This document shows, in pieces, positions 1 to 10,029 of a stretch of DNA of 64,000 bases. The stretch comes from CAVUAN01 sp963739435. Its GTDB lineage: Bacteria; Acidobacteriota; Thermoanaerobaculia; UBA5066; Gp7-AA6. A program made the translations under genes and the position numbers. The stretch lies in the NCBI GenBank assembly GCA_963739435.1, contig CAVUAN010000019.1:1-64000 (forward strand), in the 5' to 3' direction. Each line of letters begins with the position of its first letter. Positions within the stretch are counted from its first letter, which is position 1. Under the pieces are notes generated by a model. That model was given only the letters and a program-made list of their open reading frames with translations, had not been told where the DNA came from and ran no database searches.

Positions 1-745
1 CTGCCAGTCGGGACCGGCGACGAAGTAGTCCTTGACCACGAGCCGCAGGTCGTCCTCCACACCACCCATCAGCTCTTCGAGCTGGAGCATGCACGAGTCG
101 ACCGTCGGCCCCGAGCTCGATGACGTAGCCATCGACCTCGTCGGCGATGCGCCGGACCATCTCCGCCCGCTGCAGGACGGTGACCACGTCGCGGAGCGTG
201 ACCAGGTCCTCGATCTCCAACGTGGACAGCGAGCCGCTCACCGCGTCGAGCCGAGCCTTGTACCGGGCGAGGATCTGGAGCGCCTGGTCGGCGCGGGCGA
301 GGACCCGTGGGCGTCATCTCGATCTCGCGCTTGAACCGCCCGACGTGGATCGCGACCTCGGAGCGGTCCTCGGAGATCGTGATCACCGGAACCTCGATCT
401 GGCGGGCGACACGTTCCGCGGTCCGGTGCCGGGTCCCCGTCTCCGAGGTCGGGATGTTCGGATCGGGCACGAGGTGCACGTTCGCCCGGACGATCCGCTC
501 ACAGTCGGCCGTGAGGATGATGGCGCCGTCCATCTTGGCCAGCTCCGAGAGCCGCTGGGGCGTGAACTCGGCGTCGAGGAGGAATCCGCCCGAGCAGACC
601 GACAGCACGTCGGGCCCGCGCCGACGACGATCAGCGCACCCATCCGCGCCTGCAGGATCCGCTCGAGGCCGGCCCGCAGTCGGGTGCCCGGCGCGACGAG
701 ACGAAAGGCGACGAGTAGGGCCTCGGATCGCGGGGGTGCGGTCAT
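1..745 (-). CDS. disA: DNA integrity scanning diadenylate cyclase DisA, partial and frameshifted
   Basis: DisA makes cyclic di-AMP from two ATP and scans DNA for lesions. The reading starts at the ATG at 745, which overlaps the stop of the upstream gene (ATGA). The diadenylate cyclase signatures DGAIILT and GTRHRTAERVA are visible, and the linker helix region follows (ELGADGRLV, then LEELMGGVEDDLRLVVKDY). The reading must change frame near 610, near 310 and near 92, so at least three indels are present. The C-terminal HhH DNA-binding domain lies beyond the window start. The order clpC - lipoprotein - disA resembles actinobacterial chromosomes, unlike the rest of the window. Frameshifts probably reflect sequence errors rather than gene death, because every frame segment is well conserved. 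Confidence 0.85.
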
Positions 746-1719
746 GGCGTGCGGCTCACGATACCCGGCGTTCCCGCGACTCGACGGCGGGCGTCGACGT
801 CGGTGTGGGCGTCGGGACCGGCAGTACGGCGGATGTCAGCGTGCCCGGTGCGACCGGGTCGTCGTCGCGGGGCGGGGCCGGTCCGGGCTCCGCGACTGCG
901 AGCGCGTCGCGTGCCACCGGTGCCTTCCGCTCGGATCGCGGCCGGGGCGGGCCGCGGCGTCGTCCCGAGCCTCGGCGCCCGCGACCACCGCGGTACCAGA
1001 CGACGAGCGGCGAGCAGGAGGAAGCCGAGCGCGGCAACGAGGAGCACCACCGCTCGCGTGTTGCGCACACTCGAGCTCGCCCGGATGCGGGTGGTCGCAC
1101 CGGGCTGGAGCACGATCGTCGTCGGACCACGCCCGGGGAGCCGGACGACGACGCTCATCCGGAACGACGCCTGCAGCTGAGCGAGGAGCTGCTGGTCGAG
1201 TCGCCTTGACGTCGACCCCTTGGGCGGCGAGCCGCTTGCACCAGCTCGGGGTCGCTCGAGACGCCGGTGCTCACATCGCCAGCGTGCCGCGCCCGTCGAC
1301 GGCGTAGTCGGTCGCGAGGAGCCCTCGTTCCCGGGTCGCGTCGAACATCACGCAACGGTCCCTTCGGCCCATTCGCCGAGGACGACGATCCCGACAGCTC
1401 GCTCACGTTCTCGAACGGATGGGTCAGCTCGACCGTGGCCGATCCGTCCGGCTTGCGTTGCCAGGCGCCCGACCGTCCACCCCGCGGCATCGAGACCCTC
1501 GAACCGCACGGCGGTCTCGAGCTTGGCGCCGCCGACCTCGACCGCCTTCACCGCTTCGGCATCGGCGACGACGCCCGACGCGGACGACCCCCGAACCGTC
1601 GTCCTTCGACCGTGATGCCCACCGTGGTCTGCACCCCGCACCCACTCGCAGCATGCAAGCGCGAGCGAGAGCACGCCCAGCCGGCGCAACGGGGCCGCGC
1701 GGGGGCTCCGGCGGATCAA
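742..1719 (-). CDS. Putative lipoprotein with C-terminal membrane anchor, frameshifted
   Basis: I do not firmly recognise this gene. Piecing frames together gives a protein of roughly 320 residues. It has an N-terminal hydrophobic stretch ending in Cys (LSLALAC, lipobox-like), then a beta-rich segment (TVGITVEGDGSG, KAVEVGGAKLETAVRFEG), a middle part with LTHPFENVSELSG, and a C-terminal transmembrane helix (AVVLLVAALGFLLLAA) followed by a basic, proline-rich tail. That layout resembles the LppM/DUF3153 lipoproteins of Actinobacteria, but this is a weak guess. Frame changes occur near 1645, 1430, 1340 and 1200. The stop overlaps the disA start. The TTG at 1719 is the most upstream plausible start. 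Confidence 0.45.
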
Positions 1720-1799
1720 GGACCGCGCTCGGGCGGACGGGTGTCGGTGTCGGACGCGGACAGGAGATGGAGAGAAGCTAGCGAGTCAGTCCGGTGGAC

Positions 1800-3054
<1,255 letters not shown>

Positions 3055-3064
<10 letters not shown>

Positions 3065-3075
3065 CGACAGAAGCC
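3055..3075. other. Probable chimeric assembly junction (clpC interior joined to hpnG start)
   Basis: On the minus strand the open frame reads from a hopanoid-operon gene start (MSPLASSSPVVVLTALPEEL) straight into the interior of ClpC (RIRRMQAPPDF). In ClpC the RIRRM motif normally follows an LIDEA-type segment, which is absent here. The change falls within about 10 bases of 3065. Both sides have high GC, so composition gives no warning. Confidence 0.75.
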
Positions 3076-3183
3076 CCCCGGTCCTTCCCGCTCGATCCCG
3101 TGGGCAAGCCGCAGAATCGGGTCGAGCTCCTCCGGCAGCGCCGTGAGCACGACGACCGGCGAGCTGCTAGCCAGCGGTGACAT
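3066..3183 (-). CDS. Probable HpnG-type hopanoid nucleosidase/phosphorylase, N-terminal fragment
   Basis: About 39 residues remain, starting MSPLASSSPVVVLTALPEELDP. The ATG overlaps the 3' end of hpnA by 17 bases, typical of a coupled operon gene. The VVVLTALPEE start resembles nucleoside-phosphorylase folds, and in hopanoid operons hpnG (which removes adenine from adenosyl hopane after HpnH) commonly neighbours hpnA and hpnH. The gene is cut by the join at about 3065, so the identity rests on a short stretch plus context. The complete gene should exist in the true genome. Confidence 0.4.
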
Positions 3184-4156
3184 AGCCCTTCTCGCGGAAC
3201 CAGTTGACGGCGCGCAAGAGAGCCCCCTCGACGGGCGATTGCGGGAGACCGAGCTCGGAAACGGCTTTGCTCGCGTCAAAGAACATCCGGTGCATGGACA
3301 TGCGCACGCTTTCGAGCGAGACGCGCGGCGGACGCCCCGTCACGCTGGCCAGGAGGGTCGTGACGGCCGCCACGGCCATCGGCACGGCATGGGGCAGCCG
3401 CAGCGTCGGCGCCGGCAGGCCGGTCAGACGCGAAAGCTCGTCGAGGATCTCCTTCAAGGTCATGTTGAGGTTGCCCAGGATGTACTTCTCGCCGATTCTC
3501 CCCCGCTCGGCCGCGAGCAGGTGGCCCTCCGCGACATCCCGGACGTCCACGAGGTTCAACCCCGTGTCCACGTAGGCCGGCAGCCGGCCGTTGACGAAGT
3601 CCACGATCATCTGGCCCGTCGGCGTGGGCTTGACGTCGAGCTCCCCCACCGGTGTCGAAGGGTTGACGATGACGACCGGCAGCCCCCGCCGGGCCCAGGC
3701 CTCGGCCGCGCGCTCGGCGTCGTACTTGCTCTTCTTGTAGCGCCCGACGATCTCTTCGCGCGTGACGGGTGTCGTCTCGTTGGCGGGTGAGCCATCGGCC
3801 TTCAGGCCGAGCGCGCCGACCGAGCTCGTGTAGACCACTTTCGCGACGCCGGCCTCCGCCGCCGCGGCAAGCACGTTCTGCGTGCCGGCCACGTTCACAC
3901 GGCTGAGCTCCCCCGGGTCCCTCGCCCAGAGCCTGTAGTCGGCTGCGCAGTGGTACAGCGTCGCGACGCCGCCAAACGCCCGCGCGAGCGAGACCCGGTC
4001 CCGGACGTCGCCAAAGGCGATCTCGACATCCAGGCCCACGAGGTTGTCCCGGCGGCTCCCCCGCCGCACGAGGCACCGCACCGAGCGCCCCCGCGCCAGC
4101 AGCGCGCGCACCACGTGCGCCCCCACAAAGCCCGTCCCCCCCGTCACCAGGTCCAT
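3167..4156 (-). CDS. hpnA: Hopanoid-associated sugar epimerase HpnA
   Basis: This is a 329-residue extended short-chain dehydrogenase of the NAD-dependent epimerase family found in hopanoid clusters. It opens with the Rossmann glycine motif TGGTGFVGAHVVRALL. It has DVRDRVSLARAF, the Tyr-Lys catalytic pair in VGRYKKSKYDAER, and the PSTPVGELDVKPTPTG segment typical of HpnA. Length matches the family. It lies downstream of hpnH and overlaps the start of the truncated hpnG-like gene. Its proposed role is in the sugar or side-chain chemistry of extended hopanoids; the exact substrate is not settled in the family. The gene is intact. Confidence 0.9.
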   Translation of the reverse strand: MDLVTGGTGFVGAHVVRALLARGRSVRCLVRRGSRRDNLVGLDVEIAFGDVRDRVSLARAFGGVATLYHCAADYRLWARDPGELSRVNVAGTQNVLAAAAEAGVAKVVYTSSVGALGLKADGSPANETTPVTREEIVGRYKKSKYDAERAAEAWARRGLPVVIVNPSTPVGELDVKPTPTGQMIVDFVNGRLPAYVDTGLNLVDVRDVAEGHLLAAERGRIGEKYILGNLNMTLKEILDELSRLTGLPAPTLRLPHAVPMAVAAVTTLLASVTGRPPRVSLESVRMSMHRMFFDASKAVSELGLPQSPVEGALLRAVNWFREKGYVTAG

Positions 4157-4203
4157 GCCGCCTCAGCTTACTTCGCCGGGAAAGACGATACGCCGGGGGC
4201 TGA

Positions 4204-4315
4204 GCCCGTTGCCCGTTGCCCGTTGCTTCTATGGAGGGCCCGTAGGGGTGGCGGGGGCGGAGGCCCCCGTCGATGTATCGCAGGCCGGTACTCCGGCCGA
4301 GAAACACCGACGGGG
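4204..4315. repeat. Heptamer array and long hairpin between hpnA and hpnH
   Basis: The 198-base gap between hpnH and hpnA holds three tandem GCCCGTT units (4204-4224). After them comes a hairpin with outer arms at 4265-4275 and 4305-4315 (CCCCGTCGATG against CACCGACGGGG, 10 of 11 pairs) and an inner perfect stem GGCCGG/CCGGCC at 4283-4298. There is no U-run, so it is not a classical terminator. It may be a dispersed palindromic repeat or an mRNA stability element. Confidence 0.6.
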
Positions 4316-4354
4316 TCGCACCCGCCAGGACCCCGAAGGGCCCGTCTTAAGCGG

Positions 4355-5356
4355 CTACGCCGCCAAGTTCCAGGCGATCATGCGGACGATGTCGCCGGGG
4401 TGCTTGGGCAGCTCCATCACGACCGAGGCCTCGAAACCGGAATGCATCGCGCAGTTCCTGCACATCGGGTCCTGCCGCGACTCCCAGTACGCCCAGTCCG
4501 TGCCGTCCCAGAACTCCTCGAAGGTCTGCGACCAGGTCTTGCCGATCAGGTAGCAGGGCCCCTTCCATCCGTTGGGCGTATAGGTCACCGTCGACCAGGG
4601 CGAGCACTTGTACTCGCGCAGGCCGGCTGCGAACTCGAGGAACATCGGCGTCGAGGTGAGCTTGTGCTTCCTGGAGATCTCGAGCACGCGCTTAAACTTC
4701 GTGTGGATCTCGGATTTCGTCAGGAAGATGTCGCTGTCCACCGACTCGTAGTGGTAGCCGGGCGAGACGAGCATGCCGTCGACCCCGAGGCCGGTCAGCA
4801 GGTCGCAGAGCTCTTCGACTTCCTCGACGCTCGTCTCCTTGAAGATCGTGGTGTTGGCCATGACGTGGTGCCCGAGCGCCAGCCCCTGTTTGACCATTTC
4901 GATCGCCTTGTCGAACACGCCTTCGCGATCGCAGACCTTGTCGTGGGTCTCGCGCATCCCGTCGAGGTGAACGTTGATCATGAGGCGCTTGTGCGGCGGA
5001 ATGACCCCGAAAACCGTTTCATCCAGCAGCAGGCCGTTGGTGCACAGGTAGACCTGGCGTTTGCGCTTGATGATCTCCGCGACCAGCTCGGGCAGCTCCG
5101 GATAGATCGTCGGCTCGCCGCCGCAGATCGACACGACGGGCGCTGCCGACTTGTCCAGCGCCTCGATGCACTTCTCGAGTGGCAGCCGGTCCTTGAGCTT
5201 GCCGGTGTGGCGCTCGATGGCGCACCCGATGCACGCCAGATTGCACGTGTACAACGGCTCGAGCATCAGCACGAAGGGGTAGCGCTTGCGCCCCTGGATC
5301 GCGTTGCGAACCGAGTTCTGGATCGTGTCCGTCATCATGTGGACCGGGAAACGCAT
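4355..5356 (-). CDS. hpnH: Radical SAM adenosyl-hopane synthase HpnH
   Basis: HpnH joins the 5'-deoxyadenosyl radical to diploptene, the first step of C35 hopanoid side-chain synthesis. The 333-residue protein starts at the ATG at 5356 (MRFPVHMMTDTIQNS), which has AAGGGAG about nine bases upstream. The open frame continues further upstream inside shc, but that part is antisense-like noise. The radical SAM Cys motif is CNLACIGC, followed by the SAM-binding GGEPTIYPEL segment. C-terminal cysteines (KCSPWST, GPCYL, CRNCAMH) match the HpnH family tail. It sits 14 bases after shc, so the two are surely cotranscribed. Confidence 0.95.
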   Translation of the reverse strand: MRFPVHMMTDTIQNSVRNAIQGRKRYPFVLMLEPLYTCNLACIGCAIERHTGKLKDRLPLEKCIEALDKSAAPVVSICGGEPTIYPELPELVAEIIKRKRQVYLCTNGLLLDETVFGVIPPHKRLMINVHLDGMRETHDKVCDREGVFDKAIEMVKQGLALGHHVMANTTIFKETSVEEVEELCDLLTGLGVDGMLVSPGYHYESVDSDIFLTKSEIHTKFKRVLEISRKHKLTSTPMFLEFAAGLREYKCSPWSTVTYTPNGWKGPCYLIGKTWSQTFEEFWDGTDWAYWESRQDPMCRNCAMHSGFEASVVMELPKHPGDIVRMIAWNLAA

Positions 5357-5370
5357 CAGTTTTGACTCCC

Positions 5371-7398
5371 TTACTCTCGTGTGCGACGGACCGCCACCTT
5401 CGCGCTCGCGGGTGACGGGGCCGGCGCGGACACCCGTCCAGCGGTCCGTGTTCCCGCCCGTTCGGTGGAGAGCTGCCGCTTCAGGAGCGACAGAGCCCAG
5501 AGCGGGAAATACGTGGCGTAGAGATGATAGCGCAGGTAGAAGACCTTCGGGAAGCCGGTCCCCGTCCAGAAGGCGTCCTTCCAGGAGCCGTCGTACTGCT
5601 GGACGCGCAGCAGGTAGTCGACGCCCCGCCGCACCGTCTCGGAAGTCGTGTCGTTCAAAGCGAAGAGGCCCATGAGGGCCCAGGCCGTCTGGGATGGCGT
5701 GCTCGGCCCGATTCCCTTGGTCGTCGGGTCGTCGTAGGAGCGCGGCAGCTCGCCCCAGCCGCCGTCGGCGTTCTGGTGCTTTACGATCCAGGCCCCGGCC
5801 CGCTGGTAGCGCTCGGCCGTCAGGTCGACACCGGCCGCCTTCAAGCCCCGCAGCACGAGCCATGTCCCGTAGATGTAGTTGCAGCCCCAGCGACCGTACC
5901 AGGTGCCGTCCGGAAGCTGCTTGCCCTCGAGGAACCGCACCGCGGAGCGCACCGCGGGATGATCGGGGCGGTCGCCCAGAGCGTGCAGGGATTCGAGCGC
6001 GCGGCCCGTGATGTCCTCGCAGCTCGGGTCGATCATCGCGTTGTGGTCGGCGAACGGAATGAGGGTGAAGATCTCGTTCTCGCAGCCCTTGTCAAAGGCG
6101 CCCCAGCCGCCATCCCGGTTCTGCATTGTCAGCAGCCAGCTGCGGCCCCGCTCGATCGCGTCGCAGCGCGGCTTGTCTTCGGCTTCGCCCGGAAAACGGG
6201 CGACCGAGAGAGCCGTCAGGACCTCGGCCGTGTCGTCGGTGTCCGGGTAACACTCGTTGGCGTACTCGAAGTACCAGCCGCCCGGCTCGCCTTCGGGATT
6301 TCTTACCTTCCAGTCGCCGACGGTTCGCACCTCGCGATCGACCAGCCACTGGGCTGCCCGCAGGATGTCCGGGTCGTCGGCCGGCAATCCCGACGCCGAC
6401 AGGCCGACCATCGCGATGGCCGTGTCCCAGACCGGCGAGAAGCAGGGTTGCATGTGCAACGTCTCCTCGTCTTCGAGCTCGAGCTTCTCGAGCTCTTTGA
6501 CCTGGGATACGAGGCGCGGGTCGTCCAGCGCGTAGCCGAGGCACCGGAACGCGATGACCGTGTTGATGATCGGAGGGAAAATGGCTCCGAGTCCATCGCT
6601 CTTGACGAGCCTTTCCGAAATCCACGCCTCGCAGGCGTCGAGCGCAGACTTGCGCCAGGGAAGCAGGCCGACAGCCTCGACCGCTTTCAACAGCCGGTCG
6701 ATGCCCGTGAAGATGATCCCCCAGAAGGCTTCCCGGGCCGTCGCGTAGGACTTGCGCGCCGGCGTCACACCGGTTTTGAGCTCTCCGATCGCGGCCCGGC
6801 CGGGCACCCGGCACGACGGCTTGTGAGCCCAGATGACCGCGAGCGGCACGACGATGCCGCGCGACCAGGACGACATCTTGTAGATGTTGAACGGGAACCA
6901 ATCGGGCAGAAGCACGAGTTCCGGCGGCACGGCCGGACACTCCTCCCAGTCCCACTGTCCGAAGATCGAAAGGTAGATGCGCGTGAACGAGTTGGTGGCC
7001 TCGATGCCGCCGAGATTGCGAATGACCCGGCGCGCGCGCGCCATGTGCGGCGCGTCGACGTCGTCGCCGGCGAGCTTCAGCGCGAAGTACGCCTTGACCG
7101 AAACGCTGACGTCGGCCGGGCCGCCCTCGTAGTTGGGCCAGCCGCCTCCGGGAAGCTGCTTGCGCCGCAGGTACTCGGCGGCCTTCCGCACGCGCGTTTC
7201 GCCGGTGCGGCCGAGAAAATGAAGCGTGAGGATGTACTCGGATTCGAGGATCGTGTCGCCCTCGAGCTCGCCGCACCAGTGGCCGTCCGGGTGCTGGATC
7301 GAGAGCAGGAAGCGCTGGGCTGCCGCGACGGCATTTCCGACGCCCTCGGACGAGGGTCCGGAGGACGGGGCACGTGCGGCGGAAAGGGCCTCGTCCAT
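5371..7398 (-). CDS. shc: Squalene-hopene cyclase
   Basis: This enzyme cyclises squalene to hopene on the membrane face. From the start chosen here (MDEALSAARAPSS) it has 675 residues. The catalytic acid motif DTDD (in CYPDTDDTAEV) is near residue 385. Repeated QW motifs occur (QNRDGGWGAF, LPDGTWYGRWG, QNADGGWGEL, QYDGSWKD), as do the family segments GQWDWEECPAVPPEL and MQPCFSPVWDTA. An in-frame GTG at 7476 overlaps the tolC stop (GTGA) and would add 26 residues. The first part of that extension is AT-rich and carries an inverted repeat, so 7398 is preferred. It heads the shc-hpnH-hpnA series. Confidence 0.95.
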   Translation of the reverse strand: MDEALSAARAPSSGPSSEGVGNAVAAAQRFLLSIQHPDGHWCGELEGDTILESEYILTLHFLGRTGETRVRKAAEYLRRKQLPGGGWPNYEGGPADVSVSVKAYFALKLAGDDVDAPHMARARRVIRNLGGIEATNSFTRIYLSIFGQWDWEECPAVPPELVLLPDWFPFNIYKMSSWSRGIVVPLAVIWAHKPSCRVPGRAAIGELKTGVTPARKSYATAREAFWGIIFTGIDRLLKAVEAVGLLPWRKSALDACEAWISERLVKSDGLGAIFPPIINTVIAFRCLGYALDDPRLVSQVKELEKLELEDEETLHMQPCFSPVWDTAIAMVGLSASGLPADDPDILRAAQWLVDREVRTVGDWKVRNPEGEPGGWYFEYANECYPDTDDTAEVLTALSVARFPGEAEDKPRCDAIERGRSWLLTMQNRDGGWGAFDKGCENEIFTLIPFADHNAMIDPSCEDITGRALESLHALGDRPDHPAVRSAVRFLEGKQLPDGTWYGRWGCNYIYGTWLVLRGLKAAGVDLTAERYQRAGAWIVKHQNADGGWGELPRSYDDPTTKGIGPSTPSQTAWALMGLFALNDTTSETVRRGVDYLLRVQQYDGSWKDAFWTGTGFPKVFYLRYHLYATYFPLWALSLLKRQLSTERAGTRTAGRVSAPAPSPASAKVAVRRTRE

Positions 7399-7426
7399 TC
7401 GGCCGGGGAGCTTAGAGGAGAACGCT

Positions 7427-7447
7427 TTGCGATGCAACTTTTCGCAA
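7427..7447. promoter_or_regulatory. Inverted repeat upstream of shc, possible operator
   Basis: A perfect TTGCGA - 9 bases - TCGCAA inverted repeat lies in a short AT-rich patch between the end of tolC and the preferred start of shc. Its position, 29 bases before the start codon, suits an operator or an early transcript hairpin. If translation begins at 7476 instead, it is coding. Confidence 0.35.
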
Positions 7448-7472
7448 TTTTTACACGAAAAAGGGGTCCGAA

Positions 7473-8799
7473 TCACCTCTGGATCGAGTTTTCCGCCTCC
7501 CCGTCGAAAGCCGGCAGCAGCGAGCCCCCGAGGGCGAGCAGATGAAGCCGGGCAGCGACGTGCTCGCGCGAGGCGCGCAGGGCGTCGTCCTCGGCCTCGA
7601 TCAGTGAGAGCTCGGCCTGCTCGACGCCGTTGGCCTCCCCCCTGCCCTCACGCAGGAGCGCGCGGGCCTGGAGCAGAGCTTCCTGCGCCAGAGCCACGCC
7701 CCGGCGGGCGAGGCTGGCCTCGAGAAGGGAGCGCTCGGCGGCCGCCTCGGCCGTCTTGACCTCCATCGTCAGGTCCTCCTCGCGCACACGGCGCTCGGCT
7801 TCCACGTGAGCGAGCTGGGCGCGCGATTGGGCCGCCCGGGCGGTTTCGCGTCCGCCGGTCAAGACCGGCAGCACGACCGACACTCCGATCGACGCGGCGT
7901 TCTCCTTGTAGTTGAGGAAGTACTTCTCGTAGCCGAATCCCTTCGGCACGAAGGCGTAGCGCGCCTCGGCGTTGACCATCGGCTGGAAGGTCCGGGAGAG
8001 CAGCTTGGCCGAGCGGCCGAGCGCGTCGGCCTCCAGGGTGAGGGCCCGTAGCCGCGCGTCGCGCGCCATGGCTGCCGTCAGGGCATCGCCCGCCGGAAGT
8101 TGCGGGATCGTCTCCGAAGGGTCTCCCACGACGGCCAGCGGCGTTCCGGCAGGCCACCCGACGAGCCGGTTGAGCTCGTGCCGGTCGAGGTCGACATCCG
8201 AGAGGATCGCATCGAGCTTCTGGCGGGCGCGCGCCTCCTCGAGCGCGGCGCGCTCGGCGTCGAGCGCCGTCACCCGCCCCTCGCGGAAAAGCGCCCCTTC
8301 CCGCCGCGCGATCGCTTCACGCGCATCGACGCGTCGGCGGGCGCCCGAGGCGCGCTCGAGATCGGCGCGCAGCTTCGTGCAGGCCATCACGGTGCGGCGC
8401 ACGATCTCCGCCCGCACGTCCTCCAGGGCCGCCCGAGCCCCGGCCGCCTGTGCGCCTGCCTCGAGATCCTCGCTCCATCGGCCCGAGTCGTAGAGGGCCA
8501 TCCGTACCGAGGCGCCGACGAGAGAGGGAGCCTCGCCCGCTATCGAGAGCGGCAGGCCGACCGAGTAGCCCGGCGTCGAGTTGAGGTAGACCTGCGGACG
8601 CTTGATGCTGCCGGCCTCCTCCGCCACGGCGGCGGCCGAGTCCGCGGCGCTTTGCGCCACGGCGATCTCCGGCGCGCGCTCGAGAGCGAGTCGAACGGCC
8701 TCGCGCGTGGTGAGCGCCCGGGCCTCCGGGACGGGCTGGGCATGAGCCGTCGCGGAAGCAGCGGCGGCGCAGCAGGACGGCGGCAATGCGGTTATTCAT
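7473..8799 (-). CDS. TolC-family outer membrane efflux protein
   Basis: This is an outer membrane factor for the adaptor and permease encoded just upstream. The intact frame covers 437 residues of alternating helices rich in Ala, Glu and Arg (LTTREAVRLALERAPEIAVAQS at the front, repeated in the second half), the usual duplicated TolC plan. The likely true start is the ATG at 8799 (MNNRIAAVLL), which overlaps the permease stop. A one-base deletion near 8769 breaks the signal peptide, and after it the frame reads CAAAASATAHAQP with an AHA cleavage site. The stop overlaps a GTG in front of shc, so the export genes and the hopanoid genes probably share a transcript. Confidence 0.85.
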
Positions 8800-9999
8800 G
8801 GCGGAGGGCCTCCGTGGGGTTCAACGAGGCGGCGCGGTACGCCGGTACGACGCCGAACAGGACCGTGACGGCGCAGGAAAACGTGAAAGCCAGAAGAGCC
8901 GAAGCCGTGGAGACCTCGATGTCGATCTGCCGGAAGACGAGGCGGGAGACGAGCGGGATGCCGAGGCCGACGCAGAACGCCAATGGAGGAGCCGACGGCT
9001 CCGAGCAGGAGCGCCTCGAGCAGGAACTGCTGGAGGATGTCCCGGCGGCGGGCGCCGATCGACATGCGCAGGCCGATCTCCCGCGTGCGCTGCTCGACCG
9101 ACGCCAGAAGGATGTTCATGATCCCGACGGCTCCGACGATCACCGACACGGCGGCCGCAATGATGAAGACGACGATCAGGCCGAACGAGATCGGCGCGCG
9201 CGAGCTTGATGACCGTCGTCATCGTCTTGATCTTGAACACCGAGCCCTGGTGGTGGCGGCTCCGCAGAATCTCCCCGACGGTCGACGCGGCCCGCTCGAT
9301 CTCGGAAAACTCCCGTACCTCCGCGAAGACCAGGTTGACGCTCCGCGTCGGCGTGAAGAGCCAGGACACCGTAATCGGGATGAAGATCGACTCCGGGATC
9401 ACCTCTCCCTGCCCCATCGTGTCGACCGGTTTCTCGAAGACGCCAATGACCTGGAAAGTCGTGCCGAGCGTCCGGACCGTCTTGTCGGGCGACGTGTCGT
9501 GCCCGAAGAGCCGGTCGTAGAGGTCCCTGTTGACGACGCACACCTTGGCGCGCTGGAGGATGTCGTCCTCGTCGAGGAAGCGGCCCTGCACGATCTTCAC
9601 GTTCTTGCGGACCACTGTGTAGTTGGGAATCGTCCCGAGGACGTTCAGGTTCGTGGCCCTCGCCAGGACCGAGACCTTGCCCTGCAGCACGACGAGCGGG
9701 GTCACGCCGGTGAAGAGGTCCGTGCGTTCCGCGATCGCCTTGACGTCTCCGTCGGTGATGTCGTCATCCAGCGTGCGTGCGACGCCGGAGTTGACGGTGC
9801 CCTCGTATTCCGCCCACACCAGGTGCGACCCAACGCCCTCGATCTGCGCCATCACGAACGCGCGGCCGGTCAGGCCGAGGGCCACGATCAGGATGATCGC
9901 CGACGTGCCGACGACCAGGCCCGCGAGCGTGAGCGCCATCTGCACGGGGTGCGTGCGGAACCGGTGGAGGGCTGTCTCGAGCGTCTCGCGGGAGAACAT
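8792..9999 (-). CDS. MacB/FtsX-type ABC transporter permease, frameshifted
   Basis: This is a roughly 400-residue permease of the MacB periplasmic-core plus FtsX type. It opens MFSRETLETALHRFRTHPVQMALTLAGLVVGTSA with one transmembrane helix, then a large periplasmic domain. The FtsX signature follows (MNILLASVEQRTREIGLRMSIGARRRDIL) and the protein ends with two helices and VPAYRAASLNPTEALRHE. Frame changes near 9195 and near 8980 break the reading, probably sequence errors since all segments are conserved. There is no fused or adjacent nucleotide-binding domain, unlike true MacB. It lies 30 bases after the adaptor and overlaps tolC. Confidence 0.85.
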
Positions 10000-10029
10000 G
10001 GCGATCCGGTCAGTCCGGGTGCTCGGCGC

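Noticed and set aside
147..1307. Long plus-strand open frames across the first 1.3 kb
   Set aside because: They are shadows of the minus-strand disA and lipoprotein genes, whose conserved motifs are clear once frameshifts are allowed.
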